64,000 nt of DNA from NCBI GenBank assembly GCA_965248775.1, contig OZ252150.1, positions 3,968,001 to 4,032,000 on the forward strand. Reading direction: 5' to 3'. The notes below the pieces were generated by a model. It was given only the letters and a program-made list of their open reading frames with translations. It ran no database searches and was not told the DNA's origin. This document shows positions 55,439 through 64,000 of this stretch, piece by piece. This DNA comes from JBHHUI01 sp965248775. Lineage in GTDB: Bacteria; Chloroflexota; Anaerolineae; Anaerolineales; JBHHUI01. The translations under genes were made by a program, and so were the position numbers. Numbering within the stretch: the first letter of the stretch is position 1; every line of letters starts with the position of its first letter.

Positions 55439-56767
55439 GGAATGAGAATTAAATAACTTGTGCAAATGGGAGAGCGCGGTAATTCCATCGGGGCAAGAAA
55501 TCATCAAAGATAATGCGCATGTTGTCCCTGAAATCTGTGGCTACTTTACGACCGGTTTCGTAGACCTGGTCAATAACATGGACAAAAGCTTTCAGTCCGG
55601 TCTTGGTGCTGGTTTTTTCCATCAGTTCTTTGACGAGTTTGCGGCTGGTGAAGATCACGCCTTGGCAAGCGCGGGTAACATGCGGGAAGAAACGGTGTTC
55701 GCTGGGGTTGTATTTCGAGCAATAGGGTGGATAGTGAGCAATGCGAATTTCGACCCCGATTTCATCGGCCAGTGCTTGCAAGTCTTGCTTGAAGATGTAG
55801 TAGCGGGAACTGTTACTCCCGCCGCCATCGCAAAGCACGAGAATAGAAGTGGCGTTGGGATAGTGGTAGTGGCCGTATGTGTACCACCAATGGCGAAAGC
55901 TATCGCAAGCGAATTCACTGGTATCATGACTGCCGCCGAGTTGGATGTAGCCGACATTGAGACGCAAGTCGTAGAGACTGTGAGGAATGCTGACCCCAGC
56001 AGCATAGCTGTTGAAATCATGGTCATAAGTTTGCAGTTCTTCCAGGGTGTACAAATGTCCGTCTCGGTAGAAATTGCCCAGATATTCCTTTTTCTTGCTG
56101 TCCATGCTGACAATGGGATTGCCCGCCGCTTCGAATTCGGTCTTGAGCCGCGTGATGTTCTCAAATTGCTCGTTGCGGTTTTCAATCTCGGCCTTCAAAC
56201 CGAGTTTCTTTTGCGCTTTTCGGCGGCGATAGTTGTGCTTCTGCAGCAACTTGCGCACCACATATTTGCTGACCACGATGTCGTGCTCGGCCCGCAACGC
56301 CGCAACAATCTCGCCCGGGGTCAGGTTCGTCCAGCGCACCCTCTCGTCCATCGGGTCACCGGCTGTGTGCTCGCGCAACACTGCCAGGAACTTCTCAGCA
56401 AGTTGCGCCCCCCATGTGACGTAGTACGGTTTGCGTCCGCCGCCTGGCTTCCGAATGCGCTGCTCCACTTCGCCCTTGGGCAAGCCACTGACTTCGCGGG
56501 CGCCTTTGCTCACCGTGTTGCGACTGCACCCCAACACCCGCGCAATGTAACTCCGTCCGCCGTGTCCAAATCTCAAGGCTTCGAAACCAGCAAAGCGACG
56601 CCCATCTTTCTCGTTCAAGCTGTTGTAAAAGCGGCGCATCATTTCTTCATGTTCGGGCGCATAGGGTTTCATCATGGCCTCCTGGCTAGTGTTCTGATGA
56701 AGCCAAGAGAATATCACTGCTTGCATCCGTTGTGAACCAACTGCCCAAATTATTTAATTCTCGTTCC
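55439..56767 (-). mobile_element. ISAzo13-family insertion sequence in the 3' end of the alkD-like gene
   Basis: A 1329-bp element with about 30-bp imperfect inverted repeats (GGAATGAGAATTAAATAA at 55439, complement of GGAACGAGAATTAAATAA ending at 56767) and a TTA duplication (55436-55438 and 56768-56770). Confidence 0.88.
55449..56675 (-). CDS. ISAzo13-family transposase
   Basis: The 408-residue protein from the ATG at 56675 has a helix-turn-helix (YIARVLGCSRNTVSKGAREVSG) and the ISAzo13 DDE core: Asp in IVSMDSKKKEYLGNF, Asp in ILVLCDGGGSNSSRYY and Glu in YCSKYNPSEHRFFPHV. The frame is intact. An upstream alternative start at 56726 lies near the terminal repeat and is less likely. Confidence 0.9.
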   Translation of the reverse strand: MMKPYAPEHEEMMRRFYNSLNEKDGRRFAGFEALRFGHGGRSYIARVLGCSRNTVSKGAREVSGLPKGEVEQRIRKPGGGRKPYYVTWGAQLAEKFLAVLREHTAGDPMDERVRWTNLTPGEIVAALRAEHDIVVSKYVVRKLLQKHNYRRRKAQKKLGLKAEIENRNEQFENITRLKTEFEAAGNPIVSMDSKKKEYLGNFYRDGHLYTLEELQTYDHDFNSYAAGVSIPHSLYDLRLNVGYIQLGGSHDTSEFACDSFRHWWYTYGHYHYPNATSILVLCDGGGSNSSRYYIFKQDLQALADEIGVEIRIAHYPPYCSKYNPSEHRFFPHVTRACQGVIFTSRKLVKELMEKTSTKTGLKAFVHVIDQVYETGRKVATDFRDNMRIIFDDFLPRWNYRALPFAQVI

Positions 56768-57408
56768 TTACTGAGCGCTGCAAGCTCTGTCTCTTTCACA
56801 AATCTGTTCACGGCTGTAGCATTTGTCTTTGAATACTCGCGTAGCGCCCAGCCGATTGCCTTCTGGATAAAGAACTCGTTGGATTCGCAATTTTCGCGGA
56901 TCAGCGCGAACAACAGGGCGTTGTCCGTCTCAGTCTTATAGCGCAACTGGAAAAGCAGCGTTGTGCGGCGCAGCCAGAAGTTGTCCGCTGAACGCCAGCG
57001 CTGAAGATATTCAGCACGCACCTGTGGGAAGCGGGCAAAGTGCGTTCCCACTGGATGAACAGCGAGCGCGTCCACAGTATCCCACCAAGACTTTGTAACA
57101 ATCAGATGTTCGAGCATCCGCACAAATCCTGGCTCGGCCTGTTTCTGAAACTTCTGCAGCAAGTCCAATCCCCAATGCTGATATTCGCGCTGCGGTTGCT
57201 TCCATAAGTCACGCAGAACAATATCGAGTTGTTCAACAGCGGGGAGGCCAAAGGTAGAGATGAATTCTTTGAAAAGTTCGCGACGCTTTGGAGCTTTGAT
57301 CCCATAGAACTCAAACTTGTTACGCATATAACGCACCATCGATTCGGCTTGCGCAGTATCCGCATGTTGTTCAAAGATTGTTCGTAGTGGTTGCATGTAA
57401 CTGTGCAT
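56686..57408 (-). CDS. AlkD-like DNA alkylation repair protein with an IS-derived C terminus
   Basis: HEAT-repeat DNA glycosylase family that removes 3-methyl and 7-methyl purines. 240 residues: KFEFYGIKAPKRRELFKEF, WWDTVDALAVHPVG (the Trp-Trp-Asp stretch with the catalytic Asp) and FFIQKAIGWALREYSKTN are diagnostic. The last 26 residues after AALSK are encoded by the ISAzo13 end. On the far side of the IS the original end can be read (REALKWLKRKGAAG, stop at 55392-55390). The core is complete, so activity may persist. The start may be 57408 or the ATG at 57396. Confidence 0.88.
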   Translation of the reverse strand: MHSYMQPLRTIFEQHADTAQAESMVRYMRNKFEFYGIKAPKRRELFKEFISTFGLPAVEQLDIVLRDLWKQPQREYQHWGLDLLQKFQKQAEPGFVRMLEHLIVTKSWWDTVDALAVHPVGTHFARFPQVRAEYLQRWRSADNFWLRRTTLLFQLRYKTETDNALLFALIRENCESNEFFIQKAIGWALREYSKTNATAVNRFVKETELAALSKERELNNLGSWFTTDASSDILLASSEH

Positions 57409-57440
57409 GCAGGTGAATAAGGCAAATTAAAAACAGCTTG

Positions 57441-58247
57441 TTATTGCTCAGGAGTTGCGGTTGGAGACTCCACAACGCGGAATTGTCCGGCCTGCTCCAA
57501 TTCCTCGCCCACATAGATACGCACCTGATAATTCCCTGGGCGCCAGTCTTCGTTCTCCCACTTCGTCACCGCAAAGCCCGCTTCAAATCCATCCCATGGA
57601 AAGGTCTCAATGTATATCGGTTCGGACTCGTAAAACCAGACTGTTGTCCACTGCACTTCAGGGATCATCCCCGTATAGGTGAAGAGAGTGACAATTTGGG
57701 TCAGTCCCTCCGTTTCGAAAACCACGCCACCATTGATTGGATCGTAACTTGTAGTGTAATCCTGCGCGAAGGTAAAGAGTCCGATCACAGTGTCGGGGTG
57801 AGGCGTCACTGTCGCAGCAGCAATATTCGTTATGAGAAGTTGGGGGTAAGCCGGGCTGCCGCTCGCCGTCGGCGATTGAGTCTGCGATGGCGAGACTGTA
57901 CGAGACGGCGTCTGGGTTTGAGAAGGAGAGAGCGTGGACGAAGCGGTTGGTGTGACAGTTGGAGTAGAGGTAAGCGTTGGTGTATTTGAAGGTGTCGGCG
58001 TCGGAGTGATCGCGATCTCGACTGCGCGGATGCCAAATAGCTGACCACAGAGAGCCATCAATAACAACGCCCCCCCGACAATAAAATAACTCCAGCGCCG
58101 CCGCAACATTTGCTGACGCACCATAAAGAATGGTTCGCTATCGGCGCGGCGGCTCAAAGCCCAACCTGCCAGCAGACTCAAAGCACCGCCAAGCCCGATA
58201 GCAGCGACAAAAATTCGGACGTAAGTCTCTGTAGAGAGTGAAAACAT
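57441..58247 (-). CDS. Membrane protein with Thr/Pro stalk and a C-terminal extracytoplasmic domain
   Basis: 268 residues from the ATG at 58247. Two membrane helices (VAAIGLGGALSLLAGWAL and YFIVGGALLLMALCGQLFG) are followed by about 60 residues of TPTPS/SQTQTP low complexity and a beta-rich domain (TVIGLFTFAQDYTTSYDP ... WRPGNYQVRIYVGEELEQAGQFRVVE). The same ending pattern is common in Chloroflexota surface proteins. It is divergent from the TPR gene across about 130 bases. Function is unknown. Confidence 0.7.
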   Translation of the reverse strand: MFSLSTETYVRIFVAAIGLGGALSLLAGWALSRRADSEPFFMVRQQMLRRRWSYFIVGGALLLMALCGQLFGIRAVEIAITPTPTPSNTPTLTSTPTVTPTASSTLSPSQTQTPSRTVSPSQTQSPTASGSPAYPQLLITNIAAATVTPHPDTVIGLFTFAQDYTTSYDPINGGVVFETEGLTQIVTLFTYTGMIPEVQWTTVWFYESEPIYIETFPWDGFEAGFAVTKWENEDWRPGNYQVRIYVGEELEQAGQFRVVESPTATPEQ

Positions 58248-58380
58248 ATTTTGCGGAATCCTTAAGCGCACATAGCATACTTCCGCTGCAGCCCCTGTCA
58301 AGACGAGTGATGCCATTTACCCTAGAAAGCGGACAGGTGCCATAAAGCGTATAATGCAGCCAAGCGGGACCGCACTTGTT

Positions 58381-59760
58381 ATGACATCCACACCTGTCGA
58401 TCAGACGTTACAAGCCGGCATCTCTGCCGTTCAGGAAGGCGACAAAGCGCAGGCGCGCACTCTGTTGCTGCAAATGGTAGAACAAGACGATCGCATCGAA
58501 CAAGCTTGGTACTGGCTCAGCCTGGCTGTAGAAGATGCGGAAGATAAAATCCTGGCCCTGGAAAATGTGCTCGTCCTAAATCCGGACCACGAGGTTGCCC
58601 GGAGCAATCTGGACTGGTGGCGGCAGCGAGTCAGATACGAGCGAGAAGACCACTCCGCGCGGCGCGCAACAGCGCAACCTGCTCAGGAACTCACAGCGGA
58701 GCCAGGCACCTCCTCTACAAGCGAAGACCAGTCTGACAACAGCGCTGTCTTCGCATCGGCAGCGCGCAGTACGATGCAGCCCGCGACAGAGCCGACTTTG
58801 GATTTGGAGACCCCATTCCTGCTCTCAAAAGATACTGATGCGGAGATTGAGTACGCTACAGCCCTCGGTCGAGACGGCGCATACGATCCCAATCAATGTA
58901 TCTATTGCGGCTACCTGGCTGCACTCGAAGACCGGCGTTGTCCGGACTGCAAACGCAAACTAGTTGCCCCGCGCGAACGTACCCGCATTGCCTCTGGCTA
59001 TTTAAAATCCGGGCGCGTTGTCCTGATAATGCTCACTGCCCTAGCCATTTTCGAATTTCTGCTTACGTATTCCATCGTGAGAACCCCAGGCGAATCACTC
59101 ACTCGTGCACTTGATTTTATAACCAACTTCATTGGTTATCGCCTCGTCTTTGGCGATATCAGTAGTCTGGATACGCCCATTGTTATAGCTCTGATGGGTG
59201 CCCACGCGCTGCGGGTATTGTTGTACATTGTTGTTCTGGCGGGTTTATTCGTGCGCTTGAACTTCAGCTTCTATCTCAGCATTCTTCTGCTCGCAGCGGA
59301 AGTGCTGTTTGCCGGTTATCGCTTTACAAATGATTTCTCCGGTTTGGGACTACTCATCATAAGCATTGCCCTTGAATTGTCGGGGCTCTACCTTATCTTC
59401 GCCTCCGAACGAGACTTCGATGTTGCCGAAGAGCGCGTGCGCTGCGAACCGGACAAGGCTGCTAAATCGGCCGGAGAACTCAGCCGGCGGGGCTATAAAT
59501 ACTCACAAGAAGGGAAATGGGGATTGGCTGTTTCTCACTTCCAGGGAGCCGTAGCGTCTATGCCGGATGAGCTTCAACTTTACAAACAACTGGCACCCGG
59601 CTATGCTCAGATCGGTCGTTATCGACGCGCATTGAGAGCGCTCGAAGAAGCCCAACGCCGCCAGCCGCAGGACACCGATACTGCGGAACTGATTGCCATG
59701 GTTAAGGATCAACAAGAAAACGACCCGAAACGTGGTGGAGAATGGTGGATAGAAATTTAA
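58381..59760 (+). CDS. TPR and zinc-ribbon membrane protein
   Basis: About 459 residues. TPR-like repeats lie at the N terminus (AGISAVQEGDKAQARTLLLQM ... ALENVLVLNPDHEVA) and C terminus (AVSHFQGAVASMPDELQLYKQLAPGYAQIGRYRRALRALEEA). A CxxC...CxxC zinc ribbon (CIYCGY ... CPDCKRK) and four membrane helices lie between them. A TATAAT at 58350-58355 overlaps an earlier ATG at 58354, so I chose 58381. It overlaps the GNAT gene by 19 bases. Function is unknown. Confidence 0.72.
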   Translation: MTSTPVDQTLQAGISAVQEGDKAQARTLLLQMVEQDDRIEQAWYWLSLAVEDAEDKILALENVLVLNPDHEVARSNLDWWRQRVRYEREDHSARRATAQPAQELTAEPGTSSTSEDQSDNSAVFASAARSTMQPATEPTLDLETPFLLSKDTDAEIEYATALGRDGAYDPNQCIYCGYLAALEDRRCPDCKRKLVAPRERTRIASGYLKSGRVVLIMLTALAIFEFLLTYSIVRTPGESLTRALDFITNFIGYRLVFGDISSLDTPIVIALMGAHALRVLLYIVVLAGLFVRLNFSFYLSILLLAAEVLFAGYRFTNDFSGLGLLIISIALELSGLYLIFASERDFDVAEERVRCEPDKAAKSAGELSRRGYKYSQEGKWGLAVSHFQGAVASMPDELQLYKQLAPGYAQIGRYRRALRALEEAQRRQPQDTDTAELIAMVKDQQENDPKRGGEWWIEI

Positions 59761-60221
59761 CAGCTGTCGTTGGCCGCTTGCAAATTACGCTGCGCCGTGC
59801 CCGACTGCGCGATTTGCCAGCTCTGTTACATCTGGAAAAACTCTGCTTCGACCGGGACTCCTGGGGATCCTTTGGGCTGCTCTGGGCACTCCTTTCCCCA
59901 CGCAATGTGAACCTGCTGGCCGAATTCAGATCGCGTATCGTTGGGCTTATCGTCGGCGAGAAAAGCTCCTGGCGTAAACAGGCCATCATTGCAAACCTGG
60001 CCGTGCATCCGGATTTTCGGCGGCGCGGACTCGGCGGACACTTGCTGAAAACTTGTGAATCGCTCACAAAATGGCCGAGTTACTACCTGACCGTTCGCAA
60101 TTCGAATGCCGCGGCGATCGCACTCTACGAGAACTCCGGATATATACGCATTGGTGTCCGCCGCTATTACTATGCGGGCGGGGAGGACGCCATCGAAATG
60201 CAGAAAACAGCAAAAGATTGA
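59742..60221 (+). CDS. GNAT-family N-acetyltransferase (RimI-like)
   Basis: A 159-residue acetyl-CoA-dependent transferase. The acetyl-CoA binding loop is in LAVHPDFRRRGLGGHLLKTC (R/Q-x-x-G-x-G), followed by LTVRNSNAAAIALYENSGYIRIGVRRYYY, which fits RimI-like protein acetyltransferases. Overlap with the preceding gene and the following rplI suggest, but do not prove, a ribosomal-protein target. Confidence 0.88.
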   Translation: MVDRNLTAVVGRLQITLRRARLRDLPALLHLEKLCFDRDSWGSFGLLWALLSPRNVNLLAEFRSRIVGLIVGEKSSWRKQAIIANLAVHPDFRRRGLGGHLLKTCESLTKWPSYYLTVRNSNAAAIALYENSGYIRIGVRRYYYAGGEDAIEMQKTAKD

Positions 60222-60375
60222 CGACGCTTTCCCCCATCTGGTAGAATTCCCCCCTGGCAATAAATGCCACTAACATCGCAAGATTTATGACAACCAGGGC
60301 GTTGTACCCTTCGCCCGCCAAATTTCGCGGACAAAATATCAGTCCGCACTCCAATCCAGAAAGGGCTTGACTCCA

Positions 60376-60945
60376 ATGAGAGTATTGCTGCTTAAAGACG
60401 TATATAAGCTCGGCCACGCCGGTGACGTGAAGAAAGTCGCCGATGGTTTTGCACGCAATTATCTGATCCCGCAAACCTTAGCTACGCCAGCCACGGCCGG
60501 CGCACTCAAGCAAGCTGACCGAGTGCGATCTGTCGCAACTGATCTGCGCGAAAAGGAAAACAAAGAAAAAGCTGGGCTTGCCGGCGCGCTGGCAGACCTG
60601 GAGCTCACCTTCCCGGTACGCGCCAGCGATCAGGGCAAACTTTACGGTTCTGTGACACACCAGATGATCGCCGACGCCATCGCAGCCACAGCCGATGAGA
60701 ATATCGATCGCCGCAGTGTCATGTCGCCACCGTTACGCCAAATCGGCACATTCAAGGTTCCGATCCGCCTGACCTCCGACTTGGTTCCGGAAGTGACTGT
60801 GATTGTCCACCACGAAGATGAAGAACCGGGTGCTGTCACAGAACCTGCGACAGAGGCAACCGAAGAGCCCGCAGCAGAAGTCGAGGAAGAACCTGTAGTT
60901 GAGGAAGTAGAACAAGAAGCAGAGGTTGAAGAGGCTACTGCCTGA
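60376..60945 (+). CDS. rplI: Ribosomal protein bL9 with an acidic C-terminal extension
   Basis: A protein of the large ribosomal subunit. The N-terminal signature MRVLLLKDVYKLGHAGDVKKVADGFARNYLIP is complete. Normal length is about 150; this one has 189 residues because of a Glu-rich tail (ATEEPAAEVEEEPVVEEVEQ). ATG 60376 was chosen over the in-frame TTG 60367 because GAAAGGG lies at proper spacing and the protein fits the family start. Confidence 0.96.
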   Translation: MRVLLLKDVYKLGHAGDVKKVADGFARNYLIPQTLATPATAGALKQADRVRSVATDLREKENKEKAGLAGALADLELTFPVRASDQGKLYGSVTHQMIADAIAATADENIDRRSVMSPPLRQIGTFKVPIRLTSDLVPEVTVIVHHEDEEPGAVTEPATEATEEPAAEVEEEPVVEEVEQEAEVEEATA

Positions 60946-61092
60946 TCGTTCAGCTCGATTATCAAAACGCCGGATACAGCAATTCTTAGTCGGCGATGTC
61001 TACCTCGACCTTGCAAGATCCGACATGCGCTGCCTGCCTTGTCGTCAAACTTAGGTGGCAATCTCTGAGAAGGGGTTTTTGGTTTTAACCTG

Positions 61093-62061
61093 ATGTTAGA
61101 AGCTCTGGGGAAGAGCCTGCGCGAGGCCCGTGAGGCTCGCGGTCTGACACTGGAAGATGTTGAGAAGGCCACGCGCATCCGGGCCCGGTACCTCGAAGCC
61201 CTGGAGGCGGGCCAGTTCGAAGCGCTCCCTAGCGCTGTTCAGGCCCGAGGTTTTCTGCGCAACTATGCGCGACATGTCGGTCTGGACCCCTCCGAGACAA
61301 TGACGCGCCTGGAAGAAGCGCTCCACGCATCGCGCCGCATCTCAATTTTCAAACGCTTCCGCCGCAATAAAAAATCTATAGCAGAAGATGCGCCTACACT
61401 TGAAAACGGTGTCAAGCCTCTGCCTGTCAGTGAAGCCCCGCCTTTTGATCCGGCACAATTCGAGTCTGCTGCCATGCCGCGCCTGTCTCGTATGCGCCGC
61501 TTGCGACAGTTGATAACGGTGGACGCAGTCATCATCGTTGCGCTCTTTTTCGGCATTGTCACGTTCTTTATCTGGGGTGGCTCGCGGGTTGCTGCCGCCG
61601 TCCTCACCCAACCAGAGATTACTGCTACACCCCAGGTGATTGGCCCGGCGGCCACACCAACGATCCTCGCAAATATCACTTTTACACCCACAGCGCCTCC
61701 TCCGTTGACGAACTTCTCAGAGGTGCAGCTCGAACTGTATGCAGAACAGCGTGCCTACGTGCGCGTTACTGTTGATGGCGAGATCAGGTACGAAGGCCTG
61801 CTGGCCGCTGGAGAACAACTGACCTATTCCAGCGCGCAACTTGTGGAAGTGACTACCGGCAATGCGGCCGGTGTGCGCATTGTCTTGAATGGCTCCGACT
61901 TCGGTACGCTGGGCGAATTTGGTGAGGTCGTCACGCACATTTACGAACCCAACGGCTGGGTCACACCAACCCCATCTATAACCCCAACACCCAGCGAGAC
62001 CCCGGACATAGTCGAAACACTACCGGTCCTAGACGAAACTGAAGGCGATGCAAATGCCTAG
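61093..62061 (+). CDS. RodZ-like helix-turn-helix membrane protein
   Basis: 322 residues: a RodZ-type HTH domain (LGKSLREAREARGLTLEDVE ... YLEALEAGQFEALPS), a single membrane helix at 142-161, and a C-terminal extracytoplasmic DUF4115-like domain (VQLELYAEQRAYVRVTVDGEIRYEGLL). It ends in a Thr/Pro tail. RodZ couples the MreB cytoskeleton to cell-wall growth; whether this gene does so here is inferred. It follows rplI by 147 bases. Confidence 0.85.
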   Translation: MLEALGKSLREAREARGLTLEDVEKATRIRARYLEALEAGQFEALPSAVQARGFLRNYARHVGLDPSETMTRLEEALHASRRISIFKRFRRNKKSIAEDAPTLENGVKPLPVSEAPPFDPAQFESAAMPRLSRMRRLRQLITVDAVIIVALFFGIVTFFIWGGSRVAAAVLTQPEITATPQVIGPAATPTILANITFTPTAPPPLTNFSEVQLELYAEQRAYVRVTVDGEIRYEGLLAAGEQLTYSSAQLVEVTTGNAAGVRIVLNGSDFGTLGEFGEVVTHIYEPNGWVTPTPSITPTPSETPDIVETLPVLDETEGDANA

Positions 62062-62373
62062 CAACTCACTCTGGCAGTAGAAATTCTTCAAAGATACAAA
62101 GTGGATTGACGCTGGCTGCCAGATCATTTCTCTCTGAGCTCTGACAAATTTAGATCCATTCGAGTTTCGCCACGCGCTTTTCCCATTGGGCCGGCAGCAG
62201 AGAATGCGCTCACAATCCTAAGTTCAATAGCATAGCCCCGATTACACTGCTGTTACGGATCACAACGCAGCACAATGCGAGATTTGACTCGCCGCAACTC
62301 AATGTGATACTATTAGTTTCGCCAGAAGAAATTGAGTTTCGCCTACCAAAACTACTCGGGAGACCCGCGGTTC

Positions 62374-63162
62374 ATGTCGAATTCGGCTTATACAATCGAA
62401 TCTCTGGCGCGGGGGCTCACAGTCCTTAAACTCTTTTCACGCGAACATCCGGCCCTCACGTTCTCACAGATCGTGACGGCCTCCGGACTCAACAAATCCA
62501 CCGTGTTTCGCATCATCTCCACCCTAACAACGCACGAATTCCTTCAACTTGATCCTGATACCCGCCGTTATCGACCCGGCTTGAACGTGCTGCAGCTCGG
62601 ATTCACAGCGCTTTCAAGCCTCGAATTACGGCAAGTGGCAAGACCTTACATCGTGCGCCTATCGAGTCAGGTGGGCCAGACCGTCAGCTTGAGCGTGTTG
62701 GACGGCATGCATGTGATCTACGTGGATCGTGTGCGCAATCACGAACCGGTCGGTGTGGTATTGGGTTTGGGTTCGCGCATACCGGCGCAATGTGCTTCGC
62801 TCGGCAAAGCCATCCTGGCGTTCCTGCCCCCGGACGAACTCGCTGCCCGGCTTGACAATAGTGACCTGTCACCGTGCACGCCTAATAGCATTATCGACCG
62901 CGCAGCGCTTAAAGACGATCTGGCTACCGTGCGCGCACTTGGATATTCAGTCAACGATCAGGAGTGGGTACTGGGTCTGCGCTCAACAGGAGCACCAATT
63001 CTGGGAGACGACGGGGGGGCAGTCGCATCGGTGAACATTGCGGTTTCTGCCATGCAGTTCAGTCGCGAGGAATTGGAAGCGCAGCTCTCGCCGGCCGTAC
63101 GCGATTCTGCCCGCGAAATCTCCCACGCGATGGGATTTGCTCCGGCACTCGTAACAAATTAG
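62374..63162 (+). CDS. IclR-family transcriptional regulator
   Basis: 262 residues from the ATG at 62374. The winged helix is SLARGLTVLKLFSREHPALTFSQIVTASGLNKSTVFRIISTL. The effector domain shows the family pattern GQTVSLSVLDGMHVIYVDRV, ASLGKAILAFLPPDEL and LGYSVNDQEWVLGLRSTGAPI. An in-frame TTG at 62332 is an alternative. It lies 10 bases before the aminotransferase and probably regulates it. Confidence 0.92.
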   Translation: MSNSAYTIESLARGLTVLKLFSREHPALTFSQIVTASGLNKSTVFRIISTLTTHEFLQLDPDTRRYRPGLNVLQLGFTALSSLELRQVARPYIVRLSSQVGQTVSLSVLDGMHVIYVDRVRNHEPVGVVLGLGSRIPAQCASLGKAILAFLPPDELAARLDNSDLSPCTPNSIIDRAALKDDLATVRALGYSVNDQEWVLGLRSTGAPILGDDGGAVASVNIAVSAMQFSREELEAQLSPAVRDSAREISHAMGFAPALVTN

Positions 63163-63172
63163 GACTGGTAAT

Positions 63173-64000
63173 TTGACTGCCGATCATCCCTTCCGATTCT
63201 CGCGCGATGGCCTGCTTGGATTACCGGCATCCCCCACGCTGGTTATCAACGATCGCATCAAAGAAATGATGGCCGCCGGTCAGGAGGTCTTTCATCTCGG
63301 CTTTGGTGAGTCGCGCTTCCCCGTGCATCCACTGCTGGCGCGCGCATTGCAAGATAACGTTCACAAGCGCAGCTACCTGCCGGCGCTGGGCATTCCTGAA
63401 CTGAGAGCGGCCATCGCCGCATATTATTCCAACAAATTTGATCGTCCAATCTCTCCAGAACAGGTCGTCATCGGTCCAGGTAGCAAAGCTTTGCTTTTCG
63501 CGCTCATGCAGGCGCTGGATGCGGACATCGTGCTACCGACTCCGGCTTGGGTATCCTATGGAGCGCAGGCGCAGTTGGCCGGACGCCCGATACTGCAAGC
63601 GCCAATGGACCCCGCGGCGGATTATGCGCTGGATGTCGACCGTCTTGCTCACGCCATTGATCAGGCCAACACAGAATGGCGCCAGCCCGACCTGCTACTA
63701 CTCAACACACCCAACAACCCGACCGGTACTGTAATGTCGGCTGAGACAGCAAAAGCAGCAGCTGAGTTTGCACGCGAACACAAGATGGTGATCTTCAGCG
63801 ACGAGATTTACAGCCTCGTCACACACCCGGATGTGGCATTTGCCTCACCGGCGCAATATTACCCTGAGGGCACGATTGTATTCGGTGGACTGAGCAAACA
63901 TATGTCGTTGGGAGGCTGGCGATTTGGGCTGGCGATTCTTCCCTCCGGGGAAGCAGGGACTCAGCTCGCACGGGCATTGCAGGCCATTGCCGGCTGCACC
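63173..64000 (+). CDS. Class I/II PLP-dependent aminotransferase, N-terminal part (cut by window edge)
   Basis: 276 codons are visible. Features of the aspartate-aminotransferase fold are GFGESRFPVHP, the NNPTGTVMSAE stretch (cofactor Asn), FSDEIYSLV (Asp for the pyridine N) and FGGLSKHMSLGGWRFG with the Schiff-base Lys. The start is TTG at 63173, nine bases after AGGACTGG. The substrate is not assigned. It is likely cotranscribed with the IclR regulator. Confidence 0.92.
   Translation, partial: MTADHPFRFSRDGLLGLPASPTLVINDRIKEMMAAGQEVFHLGFGESRFPVHPLLARALQDNVHKRSYLPALGIPELRAAIAAYYSNKFDRPISPEQVVIGPGSKALLFALMQALDADIVLPTPAWVSYGAQAQLAGRPILQAPMDPAADYALDVDRLAHAIDQANTEWRQPDLLLLNTPNNPTGTVMSAETAKAAAEFAREHKMVIFSDEIYSLVTHPDVAFASPAQYYPEGTIVFGGLSKHMSLGGWRFGLAILPSGEAGTQLARALQAIAGCT

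Noticed and set aside
55458..56735. Plus-strand frame of 425 codons
   Set aside because: It is antisense to the ISAzo13 transposase, which has the DDE motifs and the helix-turn-helix.

Overview
The window looks like a chromosome segment of a Chloroflexota bacterium (Anaerolineae/Caldilineae-like). This is inferred from gene content: a stand-alone phosphoglucose isomerase of the tal-pgi type next to zwf and gnd, secreted proteins with long Thr/Pro stalks, a DUF916-like plus WxL-like surface cluster, a rodZ-like gene beside rplI, and GC in the mid fifties by eye. No rRNA, tRNA or CRISPR array was recognised.

Layout. 1-1605: zwf (cut by the window edge) and gnd, overlapping by one base. 1648-6272: an IS200/IS605 element (tnpA, tnpB) broken by two other insertion sequences and carrying or flanked by nested palindromic repeats. 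6555-9631: an AfsR/SARP-type regulator split by a 5-bp duplication. 9801-11427: an ISNCY-like element. 11433-18138: a secreted-protein cluster with two paralogous delta-60-repeat proteins ending in a WxL-like domain, a DUF916-like membrane-anchored protein and a mucin-like stalk protein. 18288-21542: HAD phosphatase and pgi, the latter interrupted by an IS1-family element. 21761-28313: thioredoxin, a repeat-containing secreted protein, a BNR-propeller protein, a dihaem cytochrome c and small membrane proteins. 28326-32592: a two-component pair whose kinase is split by an IS4-family element. 32714-36186: an MFS transporter split by an integrase-core element. 36202-37619: an IS630 element. 37721-46692: central carbon and redox genes (acsA, ppdK, an SDR, OsmC, lutABC). 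46909-52748: a large membrane protein and a pair of SPFH-like membrane proteins. 52747-54360: a second tnpB element. 54473-64000: psuG, an ISAzo13 element inserted in the end of an alkD-like gene, then a TPR/zinc-ribbon protein, a GNAT acetyltransferase, rplI, a rodZ-like gene, an IclR regulator and an aminotransferase that runs off the window.

Two observations stand out. First, a family of 27-bp units with interleaved complementary arms (a-b-a'-b') sits inside transposase genes, usually in frame, and the units are inserted into one another up to three or more deep. Removing whole multiples of 27 bp restores the host proteins exactly, and the a/a' arms co-vary. Second, an OsmC-family gene has an in-frame UGA at the position of the conserved catalytic cysteine, followed at the right spacing by a SECIS-like hairpin, which suggests a selenoprotein.

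The load of mobile DNA is high. At least six chromosomal genes (pgi, the kinase, the MFS gene, the alkD-like gene, the AfsR regulator, and a second BNR gene) are broken or truncated, mostly by clearly dated IS insertions with visible target duplications. This suggests a genome under recent IS expansion.
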